This document shows positions 7,049 through 14,704 of a stretch of 16,433 nucleotides of DNA, piece by piece; within the stretch, counting starts at the first letter, position 1, and each line of letters starts with the position of its first letter. This stretch comes from JANWZL01 sp037445185 (GTDB lineage Bacteria > Pseudomonadota > Gammaproteobacteria > Burkholderiales > Thiobacillaceae). Location: NCBI GenBank assembly GCA_037445185.1, contig JBBIKZ010000052.1:1-16433 (forward strand). Direction: 5' to 3'. Below the pieces are notes generated by a model. That model made no database searches. It had not been told where the DNA came from and was given only the letters and a program-made list of their open reading frames with translations. The position numbers and the translations under genes are program-made.

Positions 7049-7705
7049 ATGAACCAGGACGAAATGAAGCGGGCCGTCGCCCGCGCCGCCATCGAATATG
7101 TCCCCGCCGGCATCATCGGCGTGGGCACCGGCTCCACCGCGAATTATTTCATCGACGAGCTGGCCCGCATCAAGTGCAGGATAGACGGGGCGGTGGCCTC
7201 CTCGGTGGCCACCGCGGAGCGGCTCGAGAAACACGGCATCCGCGTGCTGGACCTGAACGAGGTGGGCGAGCTCGAGGTCTACGTCGACGGCGCCGACGAG
7301 ATCACGCGCCACTTGAGCATGATCAAGGGCGGCGGCGGGGCGCTCACGCGCGAGAAGATCGTCGCCGCCGCGAGCCGGAAATTCGTCTGCATCGTCGACC
7401 AGAGCAAGCTGGTGGACGTGCTCGGGCGCTTCCCCCTGCCGGTGGAGGTGATCCCCATGGCCCGCTCCTATGTCGCCCGCCAGATCGTCCGGTTGGGCGG
7501 CAGCCCGGTGCTGCGCGCCGGCTTCACCACCGACAACGGCAACGTCATCCTCGACGTGCATAACCTCAACATCCTCGACCCGGTGGCGCTGGAGGGCGAG
7601 ATCAACCAGATCGCCGGCGTGGTGACCAACGGCCTGTTCGCCCGCCGCGGCGCCGATGTGTGCCTGATGGGCACGCCGGACGGGGTGCAGACGCTCACCG
7701 CCTGA
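7049..7705 (+). CDS. rpiA: Ribose-5-phosphate isomerase A
   Basis: RpiA interconverts ribose 5-phosphate and ribulose 5-phosphate in the non-oxidative pentose phosphate pathway. The 218 residues match E. coli RpiA (219). Visible family motifs are the phosphate-binding GVGTGSTANYFID, the catalytic DGADEI with its conserved acid, KGGGGALTREKIVA with the conserved Lys and Glu, and a C-terminal GVVTNGLFARRGADVCL. The ATG at 7049 is chosen because it gives the family length and has a purine-rich ribosome site (AGAAGGGA, 7039-7046). The frame is open further upstream, but that part is antisense to ilvA. The next gene starts 27 bp downstream in the same direction. Confidence 0.97.
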   Translation: MNQDEMKRAVARAAIEYVPAGIIGVGTGSTANYFIDELARIKCRIDGAVASSVATAERLEKHGIRVLDLNEVGELEVYVDGADEITRHLSMIKGGGGALTREKIVAAASRKFVCIVDQSKLVDVLGRFPLPVEVIPMARSYVARQIVRLGGSPVLRAGFTTDNGNVILDVHNLNILDPVALEGEINQIAGVVTNGLFARRGADVCLMGTPDGVQTLTA

Positions 7706-7732
7706 GCCGCCCGCCCGGGGGGGCAACGACGC

Positions 7733-8089
7733 ATGGACAACCGCCGCTTCCACCGCGTCGTCCACGACGCCCGCGCCACGGTGTTCGGGCCCGGGCAGGA
7801 CTGGCCCTGCCAGTTGCATGACCTATCCCTCAAGGGCTGTCTGCTGGAGGCCCGCTCCGACTGGCAGCTCGCGCCCGACCAGACCTACCGCATCTCGATC
7901 TGGCTGGCGCGCGACATCGAGATCGGCCTGGAGGCGCGGCCGGTGTATCAAAACGGCCGCTATGCCGGCTTCGAATGCCTGAGCATGGATCTGGACAGCG
8001 CCACCGAGCTGCGCCGGCTGCTGGAGTTGAACCTGGGCGACCCGGCCCTGCTCGAGCGCGACATCCAGGCGCTGCTGCGCGGGGTGTGA
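7733..8089 (+). CDS. PilZ domain protein (putative c-di-GMP receptor)
   Basis: This 118-residue protein consists of little more than a PilZ domain. Both halves of the c-di-GMP binding signature are present: RxxxR as R4-RFH-R8 near the N-terminus, and DxSxxG as D30-L-S-L-K-G35. The beta-barrel region follows (YRISIWLARDIEIGLEARPVY, then YAGFECLSMD), and a helical tail ends the protein. Because both motif halves are intact, ligand binding is likely; the output is not predictable from a single-domain protein. It sits 27 bp after rpiA and may be read from the rpiA promoter. Only a G-rich stretch precedes the ATG as ribosome site. It converges with polA. Confidence 0.88.
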   Translation: MDNRRFHRVVHDARATVFGPGQDWPCQLHDLSLKGCLLEARSDWQLAPDQTYRISIWLARDIEIGLEARPVYQNGRYAGFECLSMDLDSATELRRLLELNLGDPALLERDIQALLRGV

Positions 8090-8119
8090 GCGCCTGGGGC
8101 ACTGGCCCGGAACAGGAGC

Positions 8120-8137
8120 AGCCGGGGCAGTCCGGCT
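8120..8137. terminator. Possible weak hairpin between convergent PilZ gene and polA
   Basis: AGCCGG-GGCAGT-CCGGCT forms a 6-bp stem with a 6-nt loop in the 47-bp gap between the convergent gene ends, and its last base touches the polA stop codon. Neither strand has a T-run after it, so it is at best a weak or Rho-assisted terminator. Confidence 0.25.
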
Positions 8138-10845
8138 CAGTGCGCCGCCTCCCAGTTCGGTCCCACGCCCGCCTCGACCTTGAGCGGCACCGCGAGCTCG
8201 GCCACGCCGCTCATGAGTTCGGGCAGCCGCAGTCTGACCCGTTCGAGCTCCTGCTGCGCCACCTCCAGCACCAGCTCGTCGTGCACCTGCATGATGAGGC
8301 GCGACTTCAGTCCCTCCGCGTCGAGCCAGTCCTGCACCGCGATCATGGCGAGCTTGATGAGATCGGCCGCCGTTCCCTGCATGGGGGCGTTGATGGCGGC
8401 GCGCTCGGCGCCCTGACGCCGGCTCATGTTGCCGCTTTTGATCTCGGGCAGATACAGGCGCCGGCCGAACAGGGTCTCGACAAAACCCTGCTCGCGCGCC
8501 CGCTCGCGCGTCTCGGCCATGTAGCGCGCGACACCGGGATAGCGGGTGAAATAGCGGTCGATGTAGTGCTGCGCCGCATTGCGCTCGATGCCGAGCTGGG
8601 CGGCGAGCCCGAAGGCGGACATGCCGTAGATGAGGCCGAAGTTGACCGCTTTGGCCATGCGCCGCTGCTCCGGCGTGACCTCCTCCGGCGCCAGCCCCAG
8701 CACCTCGGCGGCGGTGGCGCGGTGGATGTCGGCATCCTCGCGGAAGGCGGCGAGCAGCCTCGCGTCCCCCGACAGATGGGCCATGATCCGCAACTCGATC
8801 TGGGAGTAGTCGGCCGAGACGATGACGAAGCACGGCGCGGCGATGAAGGCCTCGCGAATCTTGCGCCCTTCCGGCGTGCGCACCGGGATGTTCTGCAGAT
8901 TGGGCTCGACCGACGACAGCCGGCCGGTCACCGCCACCGCCTGCGCGTAGGTGGTGTGCACGCGGCCGGTGGCGGGGTCCACCATCTGCGGCAGCTTGTC
9001 GGTGTAAGTGGACTTGAGCTTGGCGAGCGCCCGGTAGTCCAGGATCAGCCGCGGCAGGGGGAAGTCCAGGGCCAGCCGCTCCAGGACCTCCTCGTCGGTG
9101 GAGGGGGCCCCCTTGGGGGTCTTCTTGAGGACCGGCAGCCCCAGGCGGTTGAACAGGATGTCGGCGAGCTGTTTCGGTGAGTTGAGGTTGAACGCCTCGC
9201 CGGCGGCGGCGCGGGCCTTCTCCTCCAGGGCGCGCATCTCCCCGGCGATGAAGTCGGAGTGGCGTCTGAGCAGGTCGCAGTCGAGTAACACCCCGGTGCG
9301 CTCCATGCGCGCGAGCACGGGCACGAGCGGCATCTCGATGCGGTGGTAGACGAAGTCCAAGCCGACTGCCGCCTTGAGTCGGGGGTAGAGGTGGCGGTGC
9401 AGCCGCAGGGTGAGGTCGGCGTCCTCGGCGGCGTAGGCTGTGGCGCGGTCGAGGTCCACCTGGTCGAAGCCGATCTGGGCGGCCCCCTTGCCGCAGACCT
9501 CCTCGTACTTGATCGTGGTCTCGTTCAAATGCCGCTCGGCCAGGCTGTCCATGTCATGGCGCTCGTGCGCCTCCAGCACATAGCTCTCGAGCAGGGTGTC
9601 GTGGGCGATGCCGGCGAGCGCGATGCCGTGGTTCCTGAGCACGTGCCAGTCGTACTTGAGGTTCTGGCCGAGCTTGGGCCGCGTCGGATCCTCGAGCCAG
9701 GGCTTGAGCCGCGCGAGCACCTGATCGAGCGGCAGCTGTGGCGGCGCGCCGGCGTAAGTGTGGGCGAGCGGGACGTAGGCCGCCTCGCCGCTGGCGACAC
9801 TGAGGGAGATGCCCACCAGCCTGGCCTGCATGGGGTCGAGCGAGGTGGTCTCGGTGTCGAGGCAGACGAGCTCGGCGGCCGCGATCCGCGCGAGCCAGCG
9901 CTCCAGGGCCGCCGCGTCGAGCACAGTTTCGTAGCGGCGCACCATCTGCCCGGCGGTGGCCTCCTCCGCTGGGGGGGCTGCCGCAGCGGGCGCATCGGCG
10001 CCGGAGAGCTCAGCCAACCAGGACCGAAAGCCGTAGCGGTTGAACAGGGCGAACAGCCGCTCGCGGTCCTCGGGCCGCCAGGTGAGGTCCCGCGGGCCCA
10101 GGGGCAGCGCGACGTCGGTGCGCACCCGGAGCAGTTCGCGCCCCCTGGGCAACCAGTCGACGGTCCGGCGCAGGTTGTCCCCCGCCACCCCCTTGATCTC
10201 CGCCGCGCGTGCCATGAGCGCATCCAGGCTGCCGTATTCGTCGAGCCAGCGACTGGCGGTCTTGGGGCCGACCTTGTCCACGCCGGGGACGTTGTCCACC
10301 GCGTCGCCGACCAGGGTGAGCCAGTCGAGCACCCGCTCCGGCGGCACGCCGAATTTTTCCAACACCCCGGCGGGGTCGTAGGTCTTGTTCGACATGGTGT
10401 CGACGACCGTGATCAGCGGGCTCACCAGCTGACAGAGATCCTTGTCGCCGCTGGAGATCACGGTGCGCATGCCCAGCGCCTCGGCCTGGCGGGCGAGGGT
10501 GCCGATGACGTCGTCGGCCTCCACCCCCTCCACCATCACGAGCGGCCAGCCCAGGGCGCGGATCGCCTCGTGCAGCGGTTCGATCTGGGCGGCGAGAGCC
10601 TCCGGCATGGCTGGACGGTGCGCCTTGTATTCCGGATACAATTCGTCCCGGAAGGTCTTGCCCCTGGCATCGAACACGCAGGCGGCGCGCTCCGCCGGTA
10701 TTTCACGACGGAGTCGGCGCAGCATGTTGAGGACCCCATAGAGCGCGCCGGTCGGCTCGCCGTCGCGGTTTTTCAGGTCGGGCAGGGCGTGGAAGGCGCG
10801 GTACAGATAGCTCGATCCGTCCACCAGCAGCAGCGTCGAAGTCAA
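8137..10845 (-). CDS. polA: DNA polymerase I
   Basis: DNA polymerase I removes RNA primers, fills gaps and acts in repair. The 902 residues contain all three domains. The 5'-nuclease (about 1-290) has LLLVDGSSYLYRAFHALP, the metal-binding acids in ISSGDKDLCQLV, and the helix-hairpin-helix GVDKVGPKTA. The 3'-5' exonuclease keeps its catalytic residues (LDTETTSLD, NLKYDWH, YAAEDAD), so proofreading should be active. The polymerase domain has motif A (VSADYSQIELRIMAHLSGD), motif B (RRMAKAVNFGLIYGMSAFG) and motif C (MQVHDELVLEV). The start at 10845 is TTG; the ribosome site AAGGGG lies 8 nt upstream and MTSTLLLVDG is the usual N-terminus. The start is only 13 bp from the divergent LOG gene, so its promoter probably lies inside that gene. 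Confidence 0.97.
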   Translation of the reverse strand: MTSTLLLVDGSSYLYRAFHALPDLKNRDGEPTGALYGVLNMLRRLRREIPAERAACVFDARGKTFRDELYPEYKAHRPAMPEALAAQIEPLHEAIRALGWPLVMVEGVEADDVIGTLARQAEALGMRTVISSGDKDLCQLVSPLITVVDTMSNKTYDPAGVLEKFGVPPERVLDWLTLVGDAVDNVPGVDKVGPKTASRWLDEYGSLDALMARAAEIKGVAGDNLRRTVDWLPRGRELLRVRTDVALPLGPRDLTWRPEDRERLFALFNRYGFRSWLAELSGADAPAAAAPPAEEATAGQMVRRYETVLDAAALERWLARIAAAELVCLDTETTSLDPMQARLVGISLSVASGEAAYVPLAHTYAGAPPQLPLDQVLARLKPWLEDPTRPKLGQNLKYDWHVLRNHGIALAGIAHDTLLESYVLEAHERHDMDSLAERHLNETTIKYEEVCGKGAAQIGFDQVDLDRATAYAAEDADLTLRLHRHLYPRLKAAVGLDFVYHRIEMPLVPVLARMERTGVLLDCDLLRRHSDFIAGEMRALEEKARAAAGEAFNLNSPKQLADILFNRLGLPVLKKTPKGAPSTDEEVLERLALDFPLPRLILDYRALAKLKSTYTDKLPQMVDPATGRVHTTYAQAVAVTGRLSSVEPNLQNIPVRTPEGRKIREAFIAAPCFVIVSADYSQIELRIMAHLSGDARLLAAFREDADIHRATAAEVLGLAPEEVTPEQRRMAKAVNFGLIYGMSAFGLAAQLGIERNAAQHYIDRYFTRYPGVARYMAETRERAREQGFVETLFGRRLYLPEIKSGNMSRRQGAERAAINAPMQGTAADLIKLAMIAVQDWLDAEGLKSRLIMQVHDELVLEVAQQELERVRLRLPELMSGVAELAVPLKVEAGVGPNWEAAH

Positions 10846-10858
10846 CGGTCAACCCCTT

Positions 10859-11584
10859 ATGCGAAACAAGATCCCCACCCTCGTCGATCCCGGCCACAGT
10901 AAGGAGGCGCTCATCTCGGCGCGGGAGTCCTGGCGGATGTTCGAGATTATGGCCGAATTCGTCGAGGCGACCGAAAGGCTGGCCCCCATCCGGCCGGCGG
11001 TATCCATCTTCGGCTCGGCGCGCATCCCGCAGGACCACGCCTATTACATGCTGACCGAGGTGATCGCGCGCAAGCTCTCCGATGCTGGCTTCGCCGTGGT
11101 CTCGGGTGGCGGGCCGGGGGTGATGGAGGCGGCCAACAAGGGCGCCTATTTTGGCAAGTCCCCCAGCGTGGGGCTCAACATCCAGCTGCCGCACGAGCAG
11201 CATGCCAATCCCTACCAGGACATCAGCCAGACCTTCCGCCACTTCTTCGCGCGCAAGGTGATGTTCGTCAAGTTCGCCGTCGCCTACGTCATCATGCCCG
11301 GCGGCTTCGGCACCCTGGACGAGCTGATGGAGGTGCTGACCCTGGTGCAGACCGGCAAGACCCGGCAGATCCCCATCATCTTGGTGCAGCAGGCGTTCTG
11401 GCGCGGGCTCACCGACTGGTTCCGCGACACCCTGGTGTGCGAGGACATGATCGAGGCCGAGGACCTGGGGCTGGTGCAGGTGATCGACGATCCGGACCAG
11501 GTGGTGGAGGCCATCTTTCAGCACTACGAACGCCGCGGTTTCGAGCCGTCGGTGCAGGAGCGGGAGATCCTGCTCAACCTCTGA
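10859..11584 (+). CDS. LOG family / TIGR00730 Rossmann-fold protein
   Basis: This is a 241-residue member of the lysine-decarboxylase-like LOG family. Family signatures are SGGGPGVMEAANKG (about 82-95) and PGGFGTLDE (147-155). These form the nucleotide-monophosphate site of cytokinin riboside 5'-monophosphate phosphoribohydrolases such as plant LOG. Many bacterial members act as nucleotide 5'-monophosphate hydrolases; none of this group is a true lysine decarboxylase despite the old name. This is the longer bacterial subtype with an N-terminal RESWRMFEIMAEFVE helix, which argues for a start upstream of that segment. The ATG at 10859 fits but has no Shine-Dalgarno. Upstream transcription signals would have to lie within polA. 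An unused AAGGAGG at 10901 has no normal start codon at the right distance. Confidence 0.88.
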   Translation: MRNKIPTLVDPGHSKEALISARESWRMFEIMAEFVEATERLAPIRPAVSIFGSARIPQDHAYYMLTEVIARKLSDAGFAVVSGGGPGVMEAANKGAYFGKSPSVGLNIQLPHEQHANPYQDISQTFRHFFARKVMFVKFAVAYVIMPGGFGTLDELMEVLTLVQTGKTRQIPIILVQQAFWRGLTDWFRDTLVCEDMIEAEDLGLVQVIDDPDQVVEAIFQHYERRGFEPSVQEREILLNL

Positions 11585-11613
11585 CCCCAACACCCGGCCG
11601 CGACGCGCAGGCG

Positions 11614-11641
11614 TTCGGACACAACGGTTGGTTGCTACAAT
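11614..11641 (+). promoter_or_regulatory. Putative sigma70 promoter of the DUF2782 gene
   Basis: TACAAT (11636-11641), preceded by TG at 11633-11634, makes a strong extended -10. A weak -35 (TTCGGA, 11614-11619) lies 16 bp upstream. Transcription would begin near 11648, about 24 nt before the ATG at 11672. Confidence 0.55.
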
Positions 11642-11671
11642 CAGTACATTCGGAATCTCTGAGGAAGCGCC

Positions 11672-12001
11672 ATGCGCACATCCATCCTGCTTCTGGCCGG
11701 TATCCTGGCCATGGGCCCGGCCCTGGCCCAGGACAGGCCGCAATTGCAACCCCTGCCCGAGATCCCGCCGCCGCCCGGCATGCCGGACACCGACCTGGAA
11801 CCCCAGGTCACCATCACCATCCGCGGCGAGGACCGCGTGGAGGAATACCGCATCCGCGGCCGGCTCTATGCCATCAAGGTCACGCCGCCGCACGGCAAGT
11901 CTTACTACCTGGTGGACGTGCGTGGGGACGGGCAGTTGGTACGCTACGACGATCTCTCCCCCAATCTCATGGTGCCCCTGTGGCTGATCTTTACGTTTTG
12001 A
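11672..12001 (+). CDS. DUF2782 periplasmic/secreted protein
   Basis: This is a 109-residue protein of unknown function that fits DUF2782. It has an N-terminal signal peptide (MRTSILLLAGILAMGPALAQ, cleavage near residue 19-20) and a proline-rich linker (LPEIPPPPGMP). A small beta-rich domain follows, with VTITIRGEDRVEEYRIRGRLYAIKV and YYLVDVRGDGQLVR, and the C-terminus is hydrophobic (LWLIFTF). A good ribosome site (GAGGAAG, 11660-11666) supports the ATG. DUF2782 genes are found next to polA in other gammaproteobacteria such as Pseudomonas; here the LOG gene lies between them. It appears to have its own promoter. Confidence 0.85.
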   Translation: MRTSILLLAGILAMGPALAQDRPQLQPLPEIPPPPGMPDTDLEPQVTITIRGEDRVEEYRIRGRLYAIKVTPPHGKSYYLVDVRGDGQLVRYDDLSPNLMVPLWLIFTF

Positions 12002-12170
12002 GGGCCACGCGGGCAGGGCTGCACCCAGCCCGCCCACCGAGGGGGAGCAAGAAACATCTGGGGCGGCCCGGCATGTTGCGCGTTGACCACCCGGCTGACC
12101 ATGACATCACCCGCGGGCGCAGACGTCTTGTCGTCAGCCGCCGGACGAGGGTCGTCCGCAGCCTGGCCGT
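12002..12170. other. Non-coding interval with two hairpins
   Basis: This interval is 169 bp between the DUF2782 gene and the next membrane-protein gene. A hairpin at 12011-12035 (GGGCTG pairing with CAGCCC, with outer GGGC/GCCC) lies 9 bp after the DUF2782 stop. It lacks a T-run and is a possible weak terminator. A second perfect hairpin, CGGACGA-GGG-TCGTCCG (12142-12158), lies 12 bp before the GTG start and could affect translation of that gene. I see no small gene. Confidence 0.4.
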
Positions 12171-12920
12171 GTGACGGCGATGACGGCGCTCAGCGTGACC
12201 CGACCGCCGGCAGGGGCGGCGATGGCCTGGATGAAGAAAGGTTTCGACCTCTTCACGTCGGCCGTCGTGCCCTGGATGGGCATGAGCGCGGCCTTCTTCC
12301 TGGCCGCCTTCGGCATCAGCCTGATCCCCGTGGTCGGCCCCCTGGCGCTGGAGCTCGCCTCCCCCTTCCTGGTGGCGGCCTACATGGCCGCGGCCCAGGC
12401 CGCCGAGCGGGGCGAGCCGACCGGTCTGATCCATGTCGGCGCCGGTTACTACCGTGGCCGCAATGCCTTGCTAGCGATCGGGGCCGCCTACCTGGTCGCC
12501 CACCTGGTGGTGGGGCAGGTGATGACCCTGATCGGCGGCGACGCGGTGGAGCGCCTGCTCGCCCTGTCCGTCCGCCCCCAGGAGATGGACCCCGACGAGA
12601 TGCGCGCCGTGCTGGATCAGGCCATGCCGGCGCTGCTCGCCGGCAGCGTGCTGTTCACGCCCCTGCTCATGGCGACCTGGTTCGCGCCGGCCCTGGCGCT
12701 GTTCGAGGGTTTCCCGCCGGGCAAGGCCATGTTCTGGAGCTTCTGGGCCTGTCTGGTGAACTGGCGCCCCATGCTCCTGTATGGCCTGCTCCTGTCCCTG
12801 CTCGCCATGGTGGCCCTGGTCATCCCCTTCGGGTTGGGGCTGCTCCTGTTCCTGCCGCTCGCCATGACCTCCACCTATGCGGCCTATCGCACGCAGTTCG
12901 TCGCCAAGGACACGACATGA
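12171..12920 (+). CDS. BPSS1780-family-like integral membrane protein
   Basis: This is a 249-residue polytopic membrane protein of the type annotated as BPSS1780 family; the function is unknown. After a cytoplasmic start and MAWMKKGFDLFTSAVVPWM, hydrophobic segments include AAFFLAAFGISLIPVVGPLAL, PFLVAAYMAAAQAA, ALLAIGAAYLVAHLVV, ALLAGSVLFTPLLMATWFA, and a C-terminal pair around LLLSLLAMVALVIPFGLGLL. A polar loop (PQEMDPDEMRAVLDQ) separates the halves. The start is GTG at 12171 or ATG three codons later at 12180; neither has a clear ribosome site. Its stop overlaps the next start (ATGA), so the two are translationally coupled and probably work together or in the same compartment. Confidence 0.75.
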   Translation: MTAMTALSVTRPPAGAAMAWMKKGFDLFTSAVVPWMGMSAAFFLAAFGISLIPVVGPLALELASPFLVAAYMAAAQAAERGEPTGLIHVGAGYYRGRNALLAIGAAYLVAHLVVGQVMTLIGGDAVERLLALSVRPQEMDPDEMRAVLDQAMPALLAGSVLFTPLLMATWFAPALALFEGFPPGKAMFWSFWACLVNWRPMLLYGLLLSLLAMVALVIPFGLGLLLFLPLAMTSTYAAYRTQFVAKDTT

Positions 12921-13429
12921 CGATCGCCCTGCGCAGGCTACCCTGGCTGCCATGCTTGATGACCACCGCCGTATCGGCGTCCTGGGCGGCCAACCCGCCG
13001 CAGGGGGCGAGTTTCGCCGAGACCCTCTACCCCAGTTTCCAGCACCCGCGCTGCCTGACCTGCCACCAGTTCAACAGCCGGCGCAGCAACGGTCTCGCCT
13101 TCACCAGCCACCGCAACCGCTATCTGTGCGACACCTGTCACCAGCCGCAGCAGACCGGACTCAAGGGGGGCGAGTGGCAGGCGCCCCTGCCCCGCCTGGA
13201 CTGGGGGGGGCTCGGCCCGCGCGCGACCTGCGAACTGATCAAGCGCAACGCCGGCAGCGGCGATGGCGGCGGGCGTCTGCGCGCGCATCTGCTCACGGAC
13301 GGCCGCATCCATTGGGCGCTGGATTCGGGCATGACTCCCGCCGGCCGCCACCCCACCGTGGACGGGGGCTCGGCGGCCTGGCATCGTGACGTACAGGCCT
13401 GGGTGCAAGGCGGCATGCGCTGCGATTAG
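12917..13429 (+). CDS. Periplasmic diheme cytochrome-like protein
   Basis: This is a 170-residue secreted protein with a signal peptide (MTIALRRLPWLPCLMTTAVSASWA, cleavage near residue 24). It has two CxxCH heme sites, CLTCH (46-50) and CDTCH (71-75). The order FAETLYPSFQHPRCLTCH, second CxxCH, GGLGPRATCELIK, then a late W-rich segment ending AWVQGGMRCD, resembles small cytochromes often labelled isoquinoline 1-oxidoreductase subunit. That is resemblance of pattern recalled from memory, and no molybdo-hydroxylase is present here. Cysteines C105 and C169 could form a disulfide. The start overlaps the preceding stop by 4 bp (ATGA), so translation is coupled to the membrane-protein gene. The following gene, a DsbD_2-type protein, is in the same direction 77 bp on. 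Confidence 0.8.
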   Translation: MTIALRRLPWLPCLMTTAVSASWAANPPQGASFAETLYPSFQHPRCLTCHQFNSRRSNGLAFTSHRNRYLCDTCHQPQQTGLKGGEWQAPLPRLDWGGLGPRATCELIKRNAGSGDGGGRLRAHLLTDGRIHWALDSGMTPAGRHPTVDGGSAAWHRDVQAWVQGGMRCD

Positions 13430-13506
13430 GCCGCAACGGGGCAAGATAGGCCAGCATAGACGACAGGGATGGGCATGGCACCCATCGCCTCACTCCTCCC
13501 TAGACC

Positions 13507-14169
13507 ATGCCCGAACTCTCCTTGCTCGCTGCCTTCCTGGTGGGCTTGCTGGGCGGCGCGCATTGCGTCGGCATGTGCGGCGGCATCGTGGCGGCCATGT
13601 CCTTTCAGGGCGGGATGAGGCAGCCGTTCAGCCTGCACCTGGGCTACAACCTGGGCCGCATCCTGAGCTACACCCTGGCCGGCGCGCTGGCCGGGCTGAT
13701 CGGTTCCGCCGCCTTCCTCTCCGAGCGGTTGCTGCCCCTGCAGCAGGGGCTCTATGTCCTGGCCCAGGTGGTGCTGATCCTGCTGGGGCTCTACCTGGCC
13801 GGGCTCAACCGGGCGGTGCTGGTGCTGGAGCGGGCCGGCGGTGCCCTGTGGGCGAGGCTGCAACCGCGGCTCGGCCGTCTGCTGCCCATCCGCGGACCGG
13901 CTCAGGCCCTGCTGGCGGGGGGGCTATGGGGGTGGCTGCCCTGCGGCCTGGTCTACAGCGTCCTGGTCTCGGCCCTGGCGAGCGGCGGCATGCTGCAGGG
14001 GGCCGGCCTGATGTTCGCCTTCGGTCTGGGGACGCTGCCCAATCTGCTGGCGATGGGTTGGGCCGCGGACCGCCTGCGGGCCGTGGCGGCCGACCGGCGC
14101 GTGCGGGGCGCGGCCGGTCTGGCGGTGGCCCTGTTCGGTCTGTGGGGATTGCTGCAGCTGCTGCGCTGA
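13507..14169 (+). CDS. TauE/SafE (DsbD_2-type) membrane protein
   Basis: This is a 220-residue integral membrane protein with about six hydrophobic segments. The N-terminal LGGAHCVGMCGGIVAAM (C20, C24) and the later WGWLPCGLVYSVLVSAL (C146) are hallmarks of the DsbD_2 / cytochrome-biogenesis-like transmembrane group, usually annotated as sulfite exporter TauE/SafE. The paired cysteine motifs suggest thiol-redox or metal (copper) handling across the membrane. In other proteobacteria some relatives are encoded near cbb3-oxidase assembly genes. Placed after a heme protein gene, a role in cytochrome or metal maturation is a reasonable inference but unproven. The ATG at 13507 gives the canonical N-terminus but has no Shine-Dalgarno. 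A GATGGG/CCCATC hairpin lies just upstream (13469-13487). Confidence 0.85.
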   Translation: MPELSLLAAFLVGLLGGAHCVGMCGGIVAAMSFQGGMRQPFSLHLGYNLGRILSYTLAGALAGLIGSAAFLSERLLPLQQGLYVLAQVVLILLGLYLAGLNRAVLVLERAGGALWARLQPRLGRLLPIRGPAQALLAGGLWGWLPCGLVYSVLVSALASGGMLQGAGLMFAFGLGTLPNLLAMGWAADRLRAVAADRRVRGAAGLAVALFGLWGLLQLLR

Positions 14170-14232
14170 TTCCCCGCTCGCGTGGGTGCGGAGCCAACCC
14201 GCGCCCGATCGCGATGGCGCCCGAACGCGCGG
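14170..14232. other. Short gap between convergent genes
   Basis: This gap is 63 bp between the TauE/SafE stop and the end of the DUF4426 pseudogene. An imperfect stem (GCGTGGGT pairing with ACCCGCGC) is visible, without a T-run on either strand. Nothing else is evident. Confidence 0.3.
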
Positions 14233-14464
14233 TCAGTCCTTGGGAAATTTCCGGCTGAATTCGGTCTTCAGCGCAGTGCCGAGGACATTCGCGTTGACCA
14301 GGAAACGCAATTCGTCCGGCGGCGTGAGCCGGAACTCGCCCAGGTAGTAGACATGCTTGCCGTCGCGCACCTCCCGCACGGGGATGCTGATGAGCAGATT
14401 GTTCTGGTTCATGGCACCGGCATAGACCTGGGCCGGGAGGGTGACGGGGTTGCCCCGCTCGTGT

Positions 14465-14469
14465 TTCAA
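14465..14469. repeat. Target-site duplication, left (TTCAA)
   Basis: TTCAA directly abuts the left terminus of the element at 14470. An identical TTCAA directly follows its right terminus at 14705-14709. Only one copy fits the intact DUF4426 reading frame. Confidence 0.9.
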
Positions 14470-14704
14470 CCTAAAAACCTCAGTTGAACGCGCCCGAAGG
14501 CGGGTTTGTGCGTGTGGCTGGCAAGGCGCGACGACGCCGCGGGGTCGTTCCCTGCAAGGAGGAGCAACGCAGCCAGACGCGCGCACAGACCCGAAAGCGG
14601 GCGCGTAGCGGCCTCACCTTCCGGGAGAGCGTGCTCGGAGGCGCAAACGTCAGGTTCCATGCGTCTCTGCGAAGGCCAAGGAGCGGTCAACTGAGGTTTT
14701 TAGG
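14470..14704 (+). mobile_element. MITE-like element, copy 2 (complete, 235 bp)
   Basis: This is a complete non-autonomous element. It has 18-bp perfect terminal inverted repeats: CCTAAAAACCTCAGTTGA at 14470-14487 and its reverse complement at 14687-14704. It is flanked by a 5-bp target duplication TTCAA. It is too short for a transposase. Subterminal CCCG-AAGG-CGGG forms a small hairpin, and a related CCCGAAAGCGGG occurs inside. The left arm is about 96 percent identical to the arm of the copy at 1-254. Ends beginning CCT with 5-bp duplications recall IS1380-type elements such as ISEcp1, so mobilisation by an IS1380-like transposase is a guess only. It interrupts the DUF4426 gene. Confidence 0.93.

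Noticed and set aside
8120..8137. Strong terminator between the PilZ gene and polA
   Set aside because: The stem is short and neither side has a T-run, so it is listed only as a weak possibility.
9343..10902. Long + strand open frame of 519 codons opposite polA
   Set aside because: It is antisense to a fully conserved polA; the composition is typical of high-GC shadow frames, with no recognisable domain.
10901..10940. Alternative LOG start using the AAGGAGG at 10901
   Set aside because: The codon at the right distance is ATC, and the family's RESWRMFEIMAEF segment lies just downstream and should be included.
14466..14690. 74-residue protein inside the MITE
   Set aside because: It lies wholly within the element, has no ribosome site or known domain, and its stop is supplied by the target duplication. 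It is treated as spurious.
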